Shown in pieces: positions 8,953 through 19,300 of a DNA stretch of 64,000 nucleotides; the stretch's first letter is position 1, and the number at the start of each line of letters is the position of its first letter. A program made the position numbers and the translations under genes. The notes under the pieces are model-generated. The model was not told where the DNA came from. It searched no databases and was given only the letters and a program-made list of their open reading frames with translations. The DNA lies in the NCBI RefSeq assembly GCF_003268475.1, contig NZ_MCIF01000002.1, forward strand, positions 1,904,259-1,968,258. Direction: 5' to 3'. The stretch is from Thermogemmatispora tikiterensis (lineage in GTDB: Bacteria; Chloroflexota; Ktedonobacteria; Ktedonobacterales; Ktedonobacteraceae).

Positions 8953-10962
8953 TCACTCCTTGTTACACTCTTCCTCAGAATAGAGCGGCAGCGCGATGTA
9001 GAAGGTCGAGCCTTCGCCCGTGATCCCCTCGCTCTCCATCCAGATCGAGCCTCCCATCGCCTCGGTCAGCTGACGACAGAGATATAGCCCTAACCCTGCA
9101 CCGCGCTGCATACTGTTGAGAGCGTTGGGTAGGCGCATAAACCTGGTAAAGAGACGCGCCTGATCTGCTCGCGAGATCCCTGGTCCCCAGTCACGCACCG
9201 CAATCAACGCAAAAGCGTCCGACGGCGGCCTGGCCGGACAGCGCTGCCCCGCCAAAGAGAGGAGGCCAGAGAGTTCTTCCCAGCTCAGGCGCCGCGCATG
9301 AATGGCAACAGGCGACCCCACTGGGGTATATTTGAGCGCATTACCAACGATGTTGAGGAGGATTTGACGCAGCCGCAGATCATCAGCCCACACCTGTAGA
9401 TCCTCGGGTACTTCAATGTACATGCTCCGCTCCTCACGCACCAGGATCGGCTCCAGAATCTCCAGGATCAGCATGACAGGACGAACAACCTGCACTGGCT
9501 CCATCTTAAGCATGACACGATCCTGGTCAATGCGGCTGGCATCCATCACATTGCCAAGCAGCAGGACTAGCTCCTCACAAGCCCGGCGCGCATTGTTGAC
9601 GAAACGCGCTTTGGCCTCTTCATCCAGGGATTCCCCAAAGTCTCCGAGGAGTTCTAGATACCCCTGGATGGCCGTCAGCGGGGTGCGCAGCTCGTGTGAG
9701 GCAGTCATCAGGAAGTGATTCTTGAGGCGCTCGGATTCCTGCGCTTGCTTGAGAGCTTCACGCAATTCTGTATAGAGCTGCGCGTTGTTCATGGCTATGG
9801 CCGCCTGAATGCCAATCTCTTTCAGCAGCTCCAGATGCCTCCAGGTGTAGGCATGAGGACGATAGGACTGCACAGAGAGAAGCCCCAGGACTTTTTCTCC
9901 ATAGCGCAGCGGGACAAACAGTATCGATTCCGCCGGTCGGTTATTGCCAAGCAGATTCGCTCCCTCGCCACTCGCTGTGAGGCCGGCAAATTCGAGAAAT
10001 TCATGACTGGTCGTTATGAGTCGACCAACCGGCTCGTGAAAGAGGATATCGTGCGTCTGTGGTAGAATGAGGCCAAACTCGACCGCTGGATACCTGACCC
10101 CATCATCGATTAAGAACTCCATCACCAGCTTCTCACCCTCGGCATCGCGCACATAGCGGGCAATATAAAAGGCATCAACGGGCATCATGGGCGCTACTTG
10201 CTCATAGATGGTCTGGTAAATGCTCTGCAAGTCCCCGGGGTCTTCTGGGGCCGAGAGCGCTCTCCCAATCTTCACGAGAGCCGCCCGCTCTTCACTGTGC
10301 CGCTTCAGCTCTTCGTAAAGCCTCGTACCTTCGATGACAATCGCTGCCTGGTTGGCAAACAATTCGAATAGCTCCAGAATCTCCAGCGTTGGGCGCAGAC
10401 CGTTGAGGGGTGAATCGGGGGTAAGGAAGCCCAGAAGAGAGTTATCGGCGCCGCGCAGAGGCACGATCAGCAAGTCTTCAACCTGCCACTCAGGGCCCAG
10501 GTCCGGCTCGCTTAGCGGGGTGGAATCCAGGGGCACAGCCTCAACGCGATCATCGACAATGATGAAGAAGCTCGCGAGAGTCGCGTCGCGCCAAATGGGG
10601 TCGCCTTTGGGGACAAAATAGGAGTTACCGATGCGATAGCGCTCGCAGATCAGCTTGTTGAGCGCCTCTTCGGGCAACGGGTGCTCGATCAGGTAGCGAT
10701 GCTGCTCCGGCGAGAGGCCAGCCGAGGCCCTCGCCTCAAAAAAACCGGCCCCGTTGTTGAGATAGAGCGCCGAATAGCGAAAACGCAGCGCCTTACAGGC
10801 AGCTTCCGATACACGCTGGAGCAGCGTATCGGTATCCATTCCCAGGCGTAATGAGGCACCGATATCAATAATATGACGGAGCAGCTCCCGCTGCTGTTGC
10901 TCTAAGCTGTTCTCCTGCTGCCTGGTTGATCGCTGTTTCACACGATGCATTCCCCTCTTCAT
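8953..10962 (-). CDS. GAF-GAF sensor histidine kinase
   Basis: Soluble hybrid-free sensor kinase of 669 residues. Two GAF-type sensory domains are inferred at about residues 35-220 and 230-405 from repeated patterns such as LLIVPLRGADNSLLGFL and ILFVPLRYGEKVLGLLSVQS. The HisKA dimerisation domain follows with the phospho-acceptor H423 in ASHELRTPLTAIQGY. The HATPase_c domain has the N box (NIVGNALKYTP), G1 box (DWGPGIS) and G2 box (GAGLGLYLC). No membrane segments are seen, so it senses a cytoplasmic signal or small ligand. The PHP phosphoesterase is translationally coupled downstream; no response regulator is adjacent, which makes it an orphan kinase by position. Confidence 0.9.
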   Translation of the reverse strand: MKRGMHRVKQRSTRQQENSLEQQQRELLRHIIDIGASLRLGMDTDTLLQRVSEAACKALRFRYSALYLNNGAGFFEARASAGLSPEQHRYLIEHPLPEEALNKLICERYRIGNSYFVPKGDPIWRDATLASFFIIVDDRVEAVPLDSTPLSEPDLGPEWQVEDLLIVPLRGADNSLLGFLTPDSPLNGLRPTLEILELFELFANQAAIVIEGTRLYEELKRHSEERAALVKIGRALSAPEDPGDLQSIYQTIYEQVAPMMPVDAFYIARYVRDAEGEKLVMEFLIDDGVRYPAVEFGLILPQTHDILFHEPVGRLITTSHEFLEFAGLTASGEGANLLGNNRPAESILFVPLRYGEKVLGLLSVQSYRPHAYTWRHLELLKEIGIQAAIAMNNAQLYTELREALKQAQESERLKNHFLMTASHELRTPLTAIQGYLELLGDFGESLDEEAKARFVNNARRACEELVLLLGNVMDASRIDQDRVMLKMEPVQVVRPVMLILEILEPILVREERSMYIEVPEDLQVWADDLRLRQILLNIVGNALKYTPVGSPVAIHARRLSWEELSGLLSLAGQRCPARPPSDAFALIAVRDWGPGISRADQARLFTRFMRLPNALNSMQRGAGLGLYLCRQLTEAMGGSIWMESEGITGEGSTFYIALPLYSEEECNKE

Positions 10963-11258
10963 GCCTGAAGACGAGATGAGACCCGCGAGTCAAGCTCATT
11001 ATAGCACAGTCTCAGCAGCTTCTTACAAATACAGGACTCAGCTCGCTCCAGAGGCCGTTCGCTGCCTCCGCCTCTGGCGGCAACGGCTCCTCTGGCCGAT
11101 CGAGAGTGGCTTGGCGGGACGGGCTTGCCTTTCTGGCTGAGAGACAGTATGATAGACGGGGGCCAGGATGACAACACCAGCCGTCAGGCAGTCGTGAAGG
11201 AAGGCTTCAAGACCTGAGAAGGACAGCTTTTTCTCTTTCTCTTGGCCGAGACTCGTTT

Positions 11259-12068
11259 ATGCAGATCGCCAGTCCCGCTAATCCACGCATTAAAGCGATC
11301 CGTGCCCTGCGTCAGCGCCATGAGCGCGAGCGCAGTGGCCGCTTCTTCATCGAAGGCATTCGCCTTGTGGCGGAGGCGCTCCAGATGGAGGCTCCTGTTG
11401 AGACGCTGGTAGTGGCGCCCTCCCTGCTGCGCAGTGACTTTGCCCGTTCCCTGGTGGCGCAGGCCCAGGCGGCAGCTATTCCCGTACTGGAGGTGAGCGA
11501 GGCGGTTTTCAACAGCCTCTCGCAGAAGGAGGGTCCCCAGGGTCTGGCTGCCGTCGTCCGTCAGCGCTGGCAGCGCCTGGAAGAGCTACGTCCAGCTCCT
11601 GGCGACTACTGGGTAGCGCTGCATGCCGCTCAGGACCCAGGCAACATCGGGACAATCTTGCGCACCGCTGATGCGGCTGGCGCCCGAGGGGTGATGCTGC
11701 TCGATCACTGCGCCGATCCCCACGACCCGAATGCCGTCCGCGCCAGCATGGGTGCCCTCTTTGCTCAGAGGATTATTCGCGCCAGTTTGGCAGAGTTCTG
11801 GCGCTGGAAGAAGCAAACAGGCTGCACAGTGGTCGGTACCTCTGGGGCGGCTGCAACTGACTATCGCTCTCTACGCTATCCGCTGCCCCTGGTCCTGCTG
11901 ATGGGTAGCGAGCGCGAAGGCCTCTCTCCCTCTGAGCAGGCTAGCTGCGACGTCATGGTCAGCATCGCTATGACGGGCCGCAGCGATTCGCTCAACCTGG
12001 CGGTCGCCACGGCCCTGGTGCTCTACGAGGTCTTCTATCAGCGCCGTTTCTCGCCCAACCTCAGTTAG
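11259..12068 (+). CDS. TrmH/SpoU family RNA 2'-O-methyltransferase
   Basis: SPOUT-class methyltransferase that transfers methyl from SAM to a ribose 2'-OH of rRNA or tRNA. An N-terminal SpoU substrate-binding domain (about residues 1-100, with GRFFIEGIRLVAEAL) precedes the knotted catalytic domain. The three SpoU motifs are present: DPGNIGTILRTADAAG (motif 1, containing the catalytic Asn and Arg), LLMGSEREGLS (motif 2) and IAMTGRSDSLNLAVATAL (motif 3). 269 residues, like 23S rRNA methyltransferases of the RlmB/TsnR type. The exact target base is not readable. It converges end to end with the molybdopterin oxidoreductase with no gap. Confidence 0.9.
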   Translation: MQIASPANPRIKAIRALRQRHERERSGRFFIEGIRLVAEALQMEAPVETLVVAPSLLRSDFARSLVAQAQAAAIPVLEVSEAVFNSLSQKEGPQGLAAVVRQRWQRLEELRPAPGDYWVALHAAQDPGNIGTILRTADAAGARGVMLLDHCADPHDPNAVRASMGALFAQRIIRASLAEFWRWKKQTGCTVVGTSGAAATDYRSLRYPLPLVLLMGSEREGLSPSEQASCDVMVSIAMTGRSDSLNLAVATALVLYEVFYQRRFSPNLS

Positions 12069-14246
12069 TTAGCTCCTGACGGCCTCCTCCGGCTCGTCGA
12101 AAGACTGAGGCGCTTCGGCGACCGGCTCGATAGTAACGAGCGTAGAGTGGAAGGTGCTGCCGCCATTGAAGTCTGCCAGACGATCGGAGGTCAGCCAGTT
12201 GATATTGCGTCCATCGGGACTGAAGCGCGGCCACCAGACGGAGCTGGCCGCCAGCACGCCGGGACGCACCTCACCGCTTACCTCGGCAAAGACCAGGCAG
12301 CTCCCGCGTTCGTTCGAGAGGCGCACCAGCTGCCCATCTCGAATGCCACGCGCTCGGGCCTCGTCAGGATGCAGACGCACGCTGGGGCGGCCTTCTTTAC
12401 GACGTAAAGTTGCCACATTGCCGAAACTGGAGCTGATGAAGTGATGCGCTCCCGGCGAGACCAGCACGAGGCGCTCACGCTGGCCGTTTGAGTCAGCAGT
12501 AAACGGCGATTCGACGTCGGGCACCCAATCGGGCAAGGGATCATAACCCAGGTCTGCCGCTTGCTGCGAGTAAAACTCGACTTTGCCGGAAGGGGTGCCA
12601 AAGCGTCCATCGGCGAAGGGAATACGTCGCTCTTCGGGGATGGCCAGCGCCACCCACCCTTCTCGCTGGAGGCGCTCCAGAGTGATGTCCTTCAGGAGCG
12701 GAGAGCGTGCCGCCGTGGCTTCCAGCACTCCCCGAATGACAGCTTCAGCGTCTTCTTGCAGCCAGGATTCTGTAAAGCCCATCGCCTGCGCCAGCCCACG
12801 CATGACATCCCAGTTGCTCCGCGCCTCTCCCAGCGGCGCAATGGCCTGAGCATTGTATTGCAGTGCGAGATGGCCATAGGCTTTGTGGAGATCGGTCTGC
12901 TCAAGCTGGCTGGTCGCTGGCAGCAAGATGTCGGCGTAGCGCGCCGTATCGGTTTCAAACAGGTCGTGAACCACGACAAAGAGGTCATCGCGCTGGAGGC
13001 CCTCGACGATCTTACCAGCGTTGGGAGCGGAGGCCACCGGGTTGGCGTTGTAGACATAGAGGGCATAGATGGGTGGATCAGCCTCACCAGTGAGCAAGGC
13101 CCCCAGCCGATTCATGTTGAGGACGCGCGGAGCCGGCGGACAGGCCGGATCGTGCTCGTGTTTGACCGCTTCAGCATCCCACTGCAGCCAATCACTGGTG
13201 CTGTACATGACCCCTCCGCCAGCCAGCCCATACTGGCCGGTCAGGGCGGGGAGACAGAGCAACGCGCGAACCGTCTGCCCCCCATTCGTGTGACGATTGA
13301 TTCCGTCGGTCACACGCAGCATAGCGGGCGTGGTAGTAGCATAGGCCACGGCTAGCTCGGTGATGGTCTCAACCGACAGACCGGTGATCGCCGCCGCTCG
13401 CTCAGGCGGATAACGCATGATGCGCTCACGTAGCTGCTCCCAGCCGACAGTATGGGCCTCGATCCAGGCCTGATTATGTAGGCCACGGTTCACAATGACG
13501 TGCATCATGGCCAGAGCCAGAGCTGCATCGGTACCAGGATACGGCTGGATGTGCAGATCGGCAGAACGCGCCGTCAGCGTGCGCACGGGATCAATGACGA
13601 TGACCCGCGTCCCCTGGCGCTGCGCCTGACGCAGGAAAGGCATGATGTGCGGGGCAGTACTCGCCGGATTGCTGCCCCAAATGAGGACCAGCCGGCTCTG
13701 CAGCAACATCTCTGGAGAAGGAGCCAGACGCCAGCCAAGAGTGAGACGCACCGCCTCCTCGGCAGCATAACCGCAGATGGCCCGCTTGAGCCGTGAGGCC
13801 CCAAGGCGATTCCAGAAGCGCGAGTCGGCCACCGCCCCGTTGACTAATCCCAGCGTACCAGCGTAGCTGTAAGGCAAGATGCACTGGGCACCGTGCTCAG
13901 TGATGATACGTTGCCAGCGCTCGCTGATCTCAGCAAAAGCTTCCTCCCAGCTGATGCGACTGAAGGAGCCGCTGCCCTTGGGTCCCTTACGACGCTGCGG
14001 ATAGCGCAAGCGCTCGGGGTGATAGACGCGCTCCAGATAGCGGTTTACCTTGGCGCAGAGCCAGCCACGAGTAATCGGGTGATTGGCTCGCCCGCGGAGA
14101 CTCAGCGCCCTTCCCTGCTCGTCGACCAGGGTCTCTAAAGCACATCCGTCAGGACAGTCATGAGGACAGGCGCCGTAGACCAGCCGGACAGCGGCTGAGG
14201 TCGCCTGCTTTCCCTCTTCAGAAGAAGATGTGACCATGCGGAACAA
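12069..14246 (-). CDS. Molybdopterin oxidoreductase (DMSO reductase family)
   Basis: Large molybdenum- or tungsten-bis-pyranopterin enzyme of 725 residues. An N-terminal 4Fe-4S domain has Cys27, Cys31, Cys35 and Cys64 (CPHDCPDGC followed by GWLCAK). Then come the family segments WEEAFAEI, LIWGSNPASTAPH, VIDPVRT and GTDAALALAM, and a C-terminal molydopterin-dinucleotide binding domain (LVLVSPGAHHFISSSFG..., VRLHPDEARARGI). No Tat signal is seen, so it is probably cytoplasmic. There is no adjacent electron-transfer or membrane subunit, so it resembles the stand-alone group annotated as formate dehydrogenase-like or thiosulfate/polysulfide reductase-like; substrate is open. It begins 77 bases after the Rmt-like gene and may share the transcript. 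Confidence 0.88.
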   Translation of the reverse strand: MFRMVTSSSEEGKQATSAAVRLVYGACPHDCPDGCALETLVDEQGRALSLRGRANHPITRGWLCAKVNRYLERVYHPERLRYPQRRKGPKGSGSFSRISWEEAFAEISERWQRIITEHGAQCILPYSYAGTLGLVNGAVADSRFWNRLGASRLKRAICGYAAEEAVRLTLGWRLAPSPEMLLQSRLVLIWGSNPASTAPHIMPFLRQAQRQGTRVIVIDPVRTLTARSADLHIQPYPGTDAALALAMMHVIVNRGLHNQAWIEAHTVGWEQLRERIMRYPPERAAAITGLSVETITELAVAYATTTPAMLRVTDGINRHTNGGQTVRALLCLPALTGQYGLAGGGVMYSTSDWLQWDAEAVKHEHDPACPPAPRVLNMNRLGALLTGEADPPIYALYVYNANPVASAPNAGKIVEGLQRDDLFVVVHDLFETDTARYADILLPATSQLEQTDLHKAYGHLALQYNAQAIAPLGEARSNWDVMRGLAQAMGFTESWLQEDAEAVIRGVLEATAARSPLLKDITLERLQREGWVALAIPEERRIPFADGRFGTPSGKVEFYSQQAADLGYDPLPDWVPDVESPFTADSNGQRERLVLVSPGAHHFISSSFGNVATLRRKEGRPSVRLHPDEARARGIRDGQLVRLSNERGSCLVFAEVSGEVRPGVLAASSVWWPRFSPDGRNINWLTSDRLADFNGGSTFHSTLVTIEPVAEAPQSFDEPEEAVRS

Positions 14247-14323
14247 GCTCCTCTACCAGTGAAGAAAACGCCGGCTTGCTTCTCCCTTGCTCGCCGGGCG
14301 AGGCGTACAAGGCTAGTGCCGGC

Positions 14324-15169
14324 TTACTCTTTCTCGATGCGAAAAACCAGCTCCCCCGGAAAAGAGAAACGTTCGAGTCGCCAGCCGCAATCAGCAACCA
14401 GGGCGCGAAAGCGAGCCTCATAGTAAGCCGCCATCCCTCGCTTTCCACCACCCAGGCTCTGCCCGGGGAAGGAGACCAGCAAGTAGCGCGCGCGGATGGC
14501 CTGCAGGAGGTGCCTGCCAGCCTCCGGCTCAATATGCTCCAGGCACGGCAAGACTTTCAAGACAAAGGCCAGATCGACCGCCAGATCTGGCGGGGCCTGC
14601 ACGATATCGCAGACGGCGGCCTCACCCGGAACCCCCAGGATCTCTAAAACAGCCTGCAGAAAGGTTGCCAGATCCTCATAGATATCACAGGCATAGTAGA
14701 AGCAGGCACCCCGGCTGGCTTGGAAGAAAGGCATCCAGGGCAAAGCCAGGGGATGGAAACCACAGGCGACATCCAGCACACGCCTCACAGGAGGCAGATC
14801 AGCCAGCAAGCGATCGTAAAAAGTGGTGAGCACAGTGAGCCGTTCACGAGTCGAGGCATGCCAGGCCATCGCGCGACGACAGATGGTGCGTAGTCCCTCC
14901 TCATCACCGCTCGCGCGCGCCTGGCGAAGCTCCGCCAGCCAGCGCTCATATGGAGCCGGGCCTGTCAGATACATGCCCGCAATCTGATGCAACCGACGCT
15001 TGGTGGCCTTGATCGCCTCCTCCAAATCAACATGCCGGGCTAGCTCACGAGCGCCCACGGCGGCGATTGTTCCCGTATATAGTGAGCGGTACTTGCGGCT
15101 CGCCCGCACCGCCTCAACCAGCTGGCTGAGCCGCTCGCCGCTCTGGTTGCTCTGCCACTCGCTCACCAT
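14324..15169 (-). CDS. 16S rRNA (guanine1405-N7)-methyltransferase homologue (Rmt/ArmA-like)
   Basis: 281-residue SAM-dependent methyltransferase resembling the Arm/Rmt/FmrO family, which methylates N7 of G1405 in the 30S decoding site and thereby blocks 4,6-disubstituted deoxystreptamine aminoglycosides. From memory of RmtB-type sequences, the family landmarks are all here and in order: SRKYRSL (24-30), HASTRERL (104-111), VLDVACGFHPLAL (131-143, SAM site), CDIYE (161-165), LKVLPCLE (204-211), VSFPGQSLGGGKRGM (232-246). The N-terminal helical domain is somewhat longer than in RmtB. The start overlaps the end of the tgt-like gene by 56 bases, so it is cotranscribed with it. The sequence fits the local GC and codon style, which argues for a resident rather than recently acquired gene. 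Function is inferred from motifs. Confidence 0.82.
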   Translation of the reverse strand: MVSEWQSNQSGERLSQLVEAVRASRKYRSLYTGTIAAVGARELARHVDLEEAIKATKRRLHQIAGMYLTGPAPYERWLAELRQARASGDEEGLRTICRRAMAWHASTRERLTVLTTFYDRLLADLPPVRRVLDVACGFHPLALPWMPFFQASRGACFYYACDIYEDLATFLQAVLEILGVPGEAAVCDIVQAPPDLAVDLAFVLKVLPCLEHIEPEAGRHLLQAIRARYLLVSFPGQSLGGGKRGMAAYYEARFRALVADCGWRLERFSFPGELVFRIEKE

Positions 15170-16322
15170 GCAACAGCATTCCCAGGCGCTGCATCAACTG
15201 CATCATAAAGCGCAGATTATGGATCGTTGCCAGGCGCAGGAAGAGGGCATCGTTGACCTTAAAGAGATGATGCAGATAGGCCAGACTGTAGCGTGAACAG
15301 CAGAGACAGTCACAGAAGGCAGAGACCGGACGCCGCTCACGGCGCAGGCGCTCATCGCTGAGGTACACATAGCTAAACCAGGTCCCATCGGAATCGAGGC
15401 TACTCGTGGTAGGGTCCTCTGTAAAGCAGTACAGCCGTGCATGGCGCGCGTCGCGCGTTGGCATCGCACTGTCGAAGAGATCATATCCCATGCGCGCACA
15501 GGCCACCACATTCAGGGGATGGCCGATTCCCAGGCCATGCAGGGGAAAACGCGCCGGAATCAGCTCGCGCGTCCAGGCCACAATCTCGCTCAGCAGCTGG
15601 CCCTCGCTATCCAGCGGCCAGCCGCCGAAACCAAAGCCATCAAAGCCAATCTCCAGCAACGCCTCCGCACAGGCGCGGCGTAGCGCGAAATCGCCACCGC
15701 CCTGTACAACCGCAAACAGCAGCGGACGCCGCTCGGGCGGCAGCTTCTTCTGTTCCACCAGGCGCACAAACTCAGCCTTGCCGCGCCGTGCCCAGGCAAT
15801 CGTCCGCTCGACCGACTCGCGCTGCCGCAAGGGCGGCTCATCAACATGCGTACAATCGTCCAGGCAGATCACGACATCACTGGCGTAGCTGCTCACCTGC
15901 AATTGGATACTCTTCTCAGGCGTGAGCAAGAAACGCCGTGTTGCTCCTTCTGGCTGAAAGGCCAGCCCCTTCTCAGTCAAATGGCCATAGCGAGCATTCT
16001 GGCGAATCAGTGAATAGGCTTGAAAGCCGCCCGAATCGGTCACAATCGGGCGCCGCCAGCCACTGAGCGCATGTAACCCACCGATGGCCTCCACCGCAGA
16101 GGACCCAGGGCGCTGCATCAGATGGAAGGTATTCATGACGAGCGCCTGGACTCCGCACTGCTCCAGATCAAGGCTGTCAACCGCCCGCACTACCCCATGC
16201 GTCGCGTCGGGCAAAAAGGCTGGCAGAGAGACTGCCCCATGTGGGAGCGCCAGTGCTCCACGCTTATCCACACTCATCATCACTATGCCGCTCTCAACGT
16301 GCTTGCTGCTCGCCACCGTCAT
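15114..16322 (-). CDS. Divergent tRNA-guanine transglycosylase (Tgt-like)
   Basis: TIM-barrel base-exchange enzyme of the queuine/archaeosine tRNA-ribosyltransferase family, 402 residues. Catalytic residues are kept: D96 (TDSGGF), D155-D156 (CLDDC), Q207 (VVQGG) and the nucleophile region D284 (LFDSAMPTRDAR). The zinc site is intact with canonical spacing: C337, C339, C342 and H368. The substrate loop, GGLAVGE in E. coli-type Tgt, reads GGWPLDS here (233-239), so the base bound may differ from preQ1. It lies between the exonuclease fusion (40 bases upstream) and the overlapping Rmt-like gene. No queuosine synthesis genes are in the window. The start is uncertain: ATG 16322 lacks a good ribosome site, and ATGs near 16280 are alternatives. 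Confidence 0.85.
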   Translation of the reverse strand: MTVASSKHVESGIVMMSVDKRGALALPHGAVSLPAFLPDATHGVVRAVDSLDLEQCGVQALVMNTFHLMQRPGSSAVEAIGGLHALSGWRRPIVTDSGGFQAYSLIRQNARYGHLTEKGLAFQPEGATRRFLLTPEKSIQLQVSSYASDVVICLDDCTHVDEPPLRQRESVERTIAWARRGKAEFVRLVEQKKLPPERRPLLFAVVQGGGDFALRRACAEALLEIGFDGFGFGGWPLDSEGQLLSEIVAWTRELIPARFPLHGLGIGHPLNVVACARMGYDLFDSAMPTRDARHARLYCFTEDPTTSSLDSDGTWFSYVYLSDERLRRERRPVSAFCDCLCCSRYSLAYLHHLFKVNDALFLRLATIHNLRFMMQLMQRLGMLLHGERVAEQPERRAAQPAG

Positions 16323-16362
16323 TCTTCAATGCCAGTACGATACCATAGGGGGCAGATGCGGG

Positions 16363-19300
16363 TCAAGGTAGCTCGACGCCGGAGCCAGGCGTTGACTGAC
16401 CGCCGAGGCCATCCGAGGTGAGCCAGTCCAAAACGGCTTCGGGCATCTGGGTCACGCTATCCTGCCGCTGTGAGCAGCGCGGCAGCGAGTGCAGGATAAG
16501 CTGCCCATACTCTTTGGAGATCAGCCGCCGATCAAAGATAATAACGCTATTGCGCTTACCACTGCTCCAGGCCAGGCGATTGAGCGTTCGACGCAGGCGC
16601 AGAGCGGCAACGGGCACGGTCATTTGATGGAGCTGGTCAGCATACTGCTCGGCTCGGGCCGCCAGAGGAGGATCATTGAGGGCAGGCATCGGCAACCGGG
16701 TGATAAACAGGCAGGAGGGCAGTGTCGGTAGCTCTTCAACACCTTCCCAGAAGCCTCCTGCTCCAAAGAGCATAACCCGCGGCTGCTCAGCGAAGATCTG
16801 CCAGAGCTGACGCGGAGAGCCGTCGATCCCATGACCGAGCAGCAGGATATCGCGCGCCTCCAGGGCGGCCTTGATGAAAGAGTAGGAGTTGCGCAAGGCG
16901 GCGTGTGAGGTGAATAAGACTAGAATCTGGCCCTCTAAGGCTTCGGCCATCTGCAAAATGGCCTCATCGAGACGCCGCTGATACTGGGGCATATTGGGTT
17001 CGGGAACATCATTGGGGATATAGAGCAGCGTCTGCGCACAACGATCGCCTTCCAGCGAATAGGCTGGGCAGTGCTCCATTTCCAACGCCAGCCGGCCCCG
17101 CACAAAGGAGAAATCACCAGCGACCGCTAAAGCCACGCCTGCCAAAATGGTCGCCCGCTGCGGATGAAACAGCAATCGCTTTAGCATAGGTGCAACCTGA
17201 ATTGGCTGACCGTAGATGGCCGGGGCATGCTCCAGCGGCTGCTCCACTACTGGGGCCGCCGTAGCGCTGTCTAAGCCGCGCGGCTGTGGATGCACAGGGG
17301 CTGGTGGAACACGCAACCAGTAGACCATCTCCCCTTCAGTGAGAGCAAAAGCCTGGTCCCCCTGCTCTTTGAGAGCCCGCAGCCGCTGAGCGCTCATGGC
17401 AAACTCCGCTGCCAGGGCATCGCTTAACAACCCTGTCCGCTCCAGGCGCGTTCTTCCACGGCTGCCCGTTAGCAGCAAGCGTTCAGCTTCCTGAGAAAGC
17501 TCGATCACCGTCTGTAGGCGCTGCGACAGCTGACGCCAGGCATGAGCAGCCTCATCCCAGCTCTCCAGGTTTAGCAGGGAACGCTGGAGGCGCAGGGCTT
17601 GATCAAGACGCTCGGCGAAACGCGGACTCTGACCCTGCGTGCGAACTGCCTGGGAACGTCCACGATCATGACGAGAACTCTGGCTGGCAACAGGAGCGTG
17701 CAAGGCCTCATCCAGCAAGTGGGTCAGCGCCAGGAAAAAGTGGTTGGCCGCCCCACAGGCCTGACGCAGAGCCTGGAACCAGGAGAGCAAGCGGGTATCG
17801 AGATCGGCCCGCGTGACCGTGGAAGAGGAAGCCAGATTCAGGGGAGCACCAGCGGAAGGGAGAACCTCCTCGCGCAAGGCCGGAGCCGCTAGCGCCAGCA
17901 GGCCCTGGTAACGCCCATTGGGTAGCTCGATGCCGAGCGTCTGGAGGAGCGTTAGCAACCGTCCATGACTCAGTTCTACGCCGCAGCGGCGCGCCCACTC
18001 CTCTTCAAGGAGATCAACGTCGAGAATGAGGCGATACGGTATCTCAGACAAGAGGGAATGGGAAGAAGCGAGATCATCAAGCAGTCCCGCATGGGTCGTC
18101 ACCACAATCTGTGCAGCTCGCACCCGCTCCTCGGCTCGCTGATAGAAGCAGTAGCCTTTGCGACGATAGGCGCAGCGCTCATAGATGCTGCCAAGACGCT
18201 CATCGCTCGCCACGAGGCGCTCGCCCCCCGAACAGATGCGTTCCCAACTCGCAACCTCGTGGGGCAACAGTGTCAACTCGCCCCGCTCACCGGTCAGCGT
18301 CTCTTGCGCCCACAGTGTGAACTTTGCAAAAGCCCGAGCCTCCTCTGAACGCGGCCCTCCTCCCACGCGCATCTGGGCGGTACCAAACCAACGATGCAGA
18401 CAAAGATAGCCATCACGCTCAGCCAGATAGGCCAGGGCGAAACGCGCTCCAAGCTGCTCCTGGAGACGCGGTAGCAAGATATCTCTGATGCGATAGGCCG
18501 CCTGGGTGGAAGCGCAGCTGATCAGCAGACGCGGTAACGGTAATGAGGCCGCTCCCGTCTGCCCGGCAGCGTCTTTGAGCCATTCAAGAACCGCAAGTAG
18601 CAGAGGCACATAGTCATCGCCACCAAGCGTGGTCTCGACTAAGGCTGTCTCGCAACGGGCCAACGTCTCATGCAACAGGTGCTGTAAGGCCGCATAGCTA
18701 GTGAGGCGCTGACGCTCGCACTCTGAGCGCCTGGCTTCGAGCAAGATTTGCAGGTCAGGCGTCGCCTCCGATGCGGAGAACGCAAGAGACTGGGCTGGCA
18801 AACGAGGATGATCATCAGGGAAAGGCGTGGATGAGCGCTCCGCCTCAGCGGTCAATATGGGAAGCGGCGGGCCGGCACGCGCCACGGCAAACGAGAGGAC
18901 CCGCGGGTCCATGCCCAACTGGGAGGCGAAATGCAGACCGAGGCTTCCCCAAATGGGGCCGCGCTGCAGCCCCTGCTCGCGCTGACGCTCGCGCAATTCC
19001 TGGCGGAAGAAGGTCAGCAGCGGCCAATCAGGTGGAGCATCGAGATGGGCAAGCTCCTCAAGCGCCGCCAGGTCAATTGCCTGCAGGCGCTCATAAAGGG
19101 CGAGAAAGACATGCATGGCCAGCAATGTATCGGCCATCGCTCGATGGCGCTCTGGGGAGCTGGGCACCCCCAGAAAGCGCGCCACATAGCCCAGGCTGTA
19201 GCTCGGCAGCGAGGGGAGAAGCACCGAGGCCAGCTCGAAGGTATCGATCAGCTGGTTATGATAAGCTAACCCCTGCCGGCGTAAGAAGCTGACATCAAAA

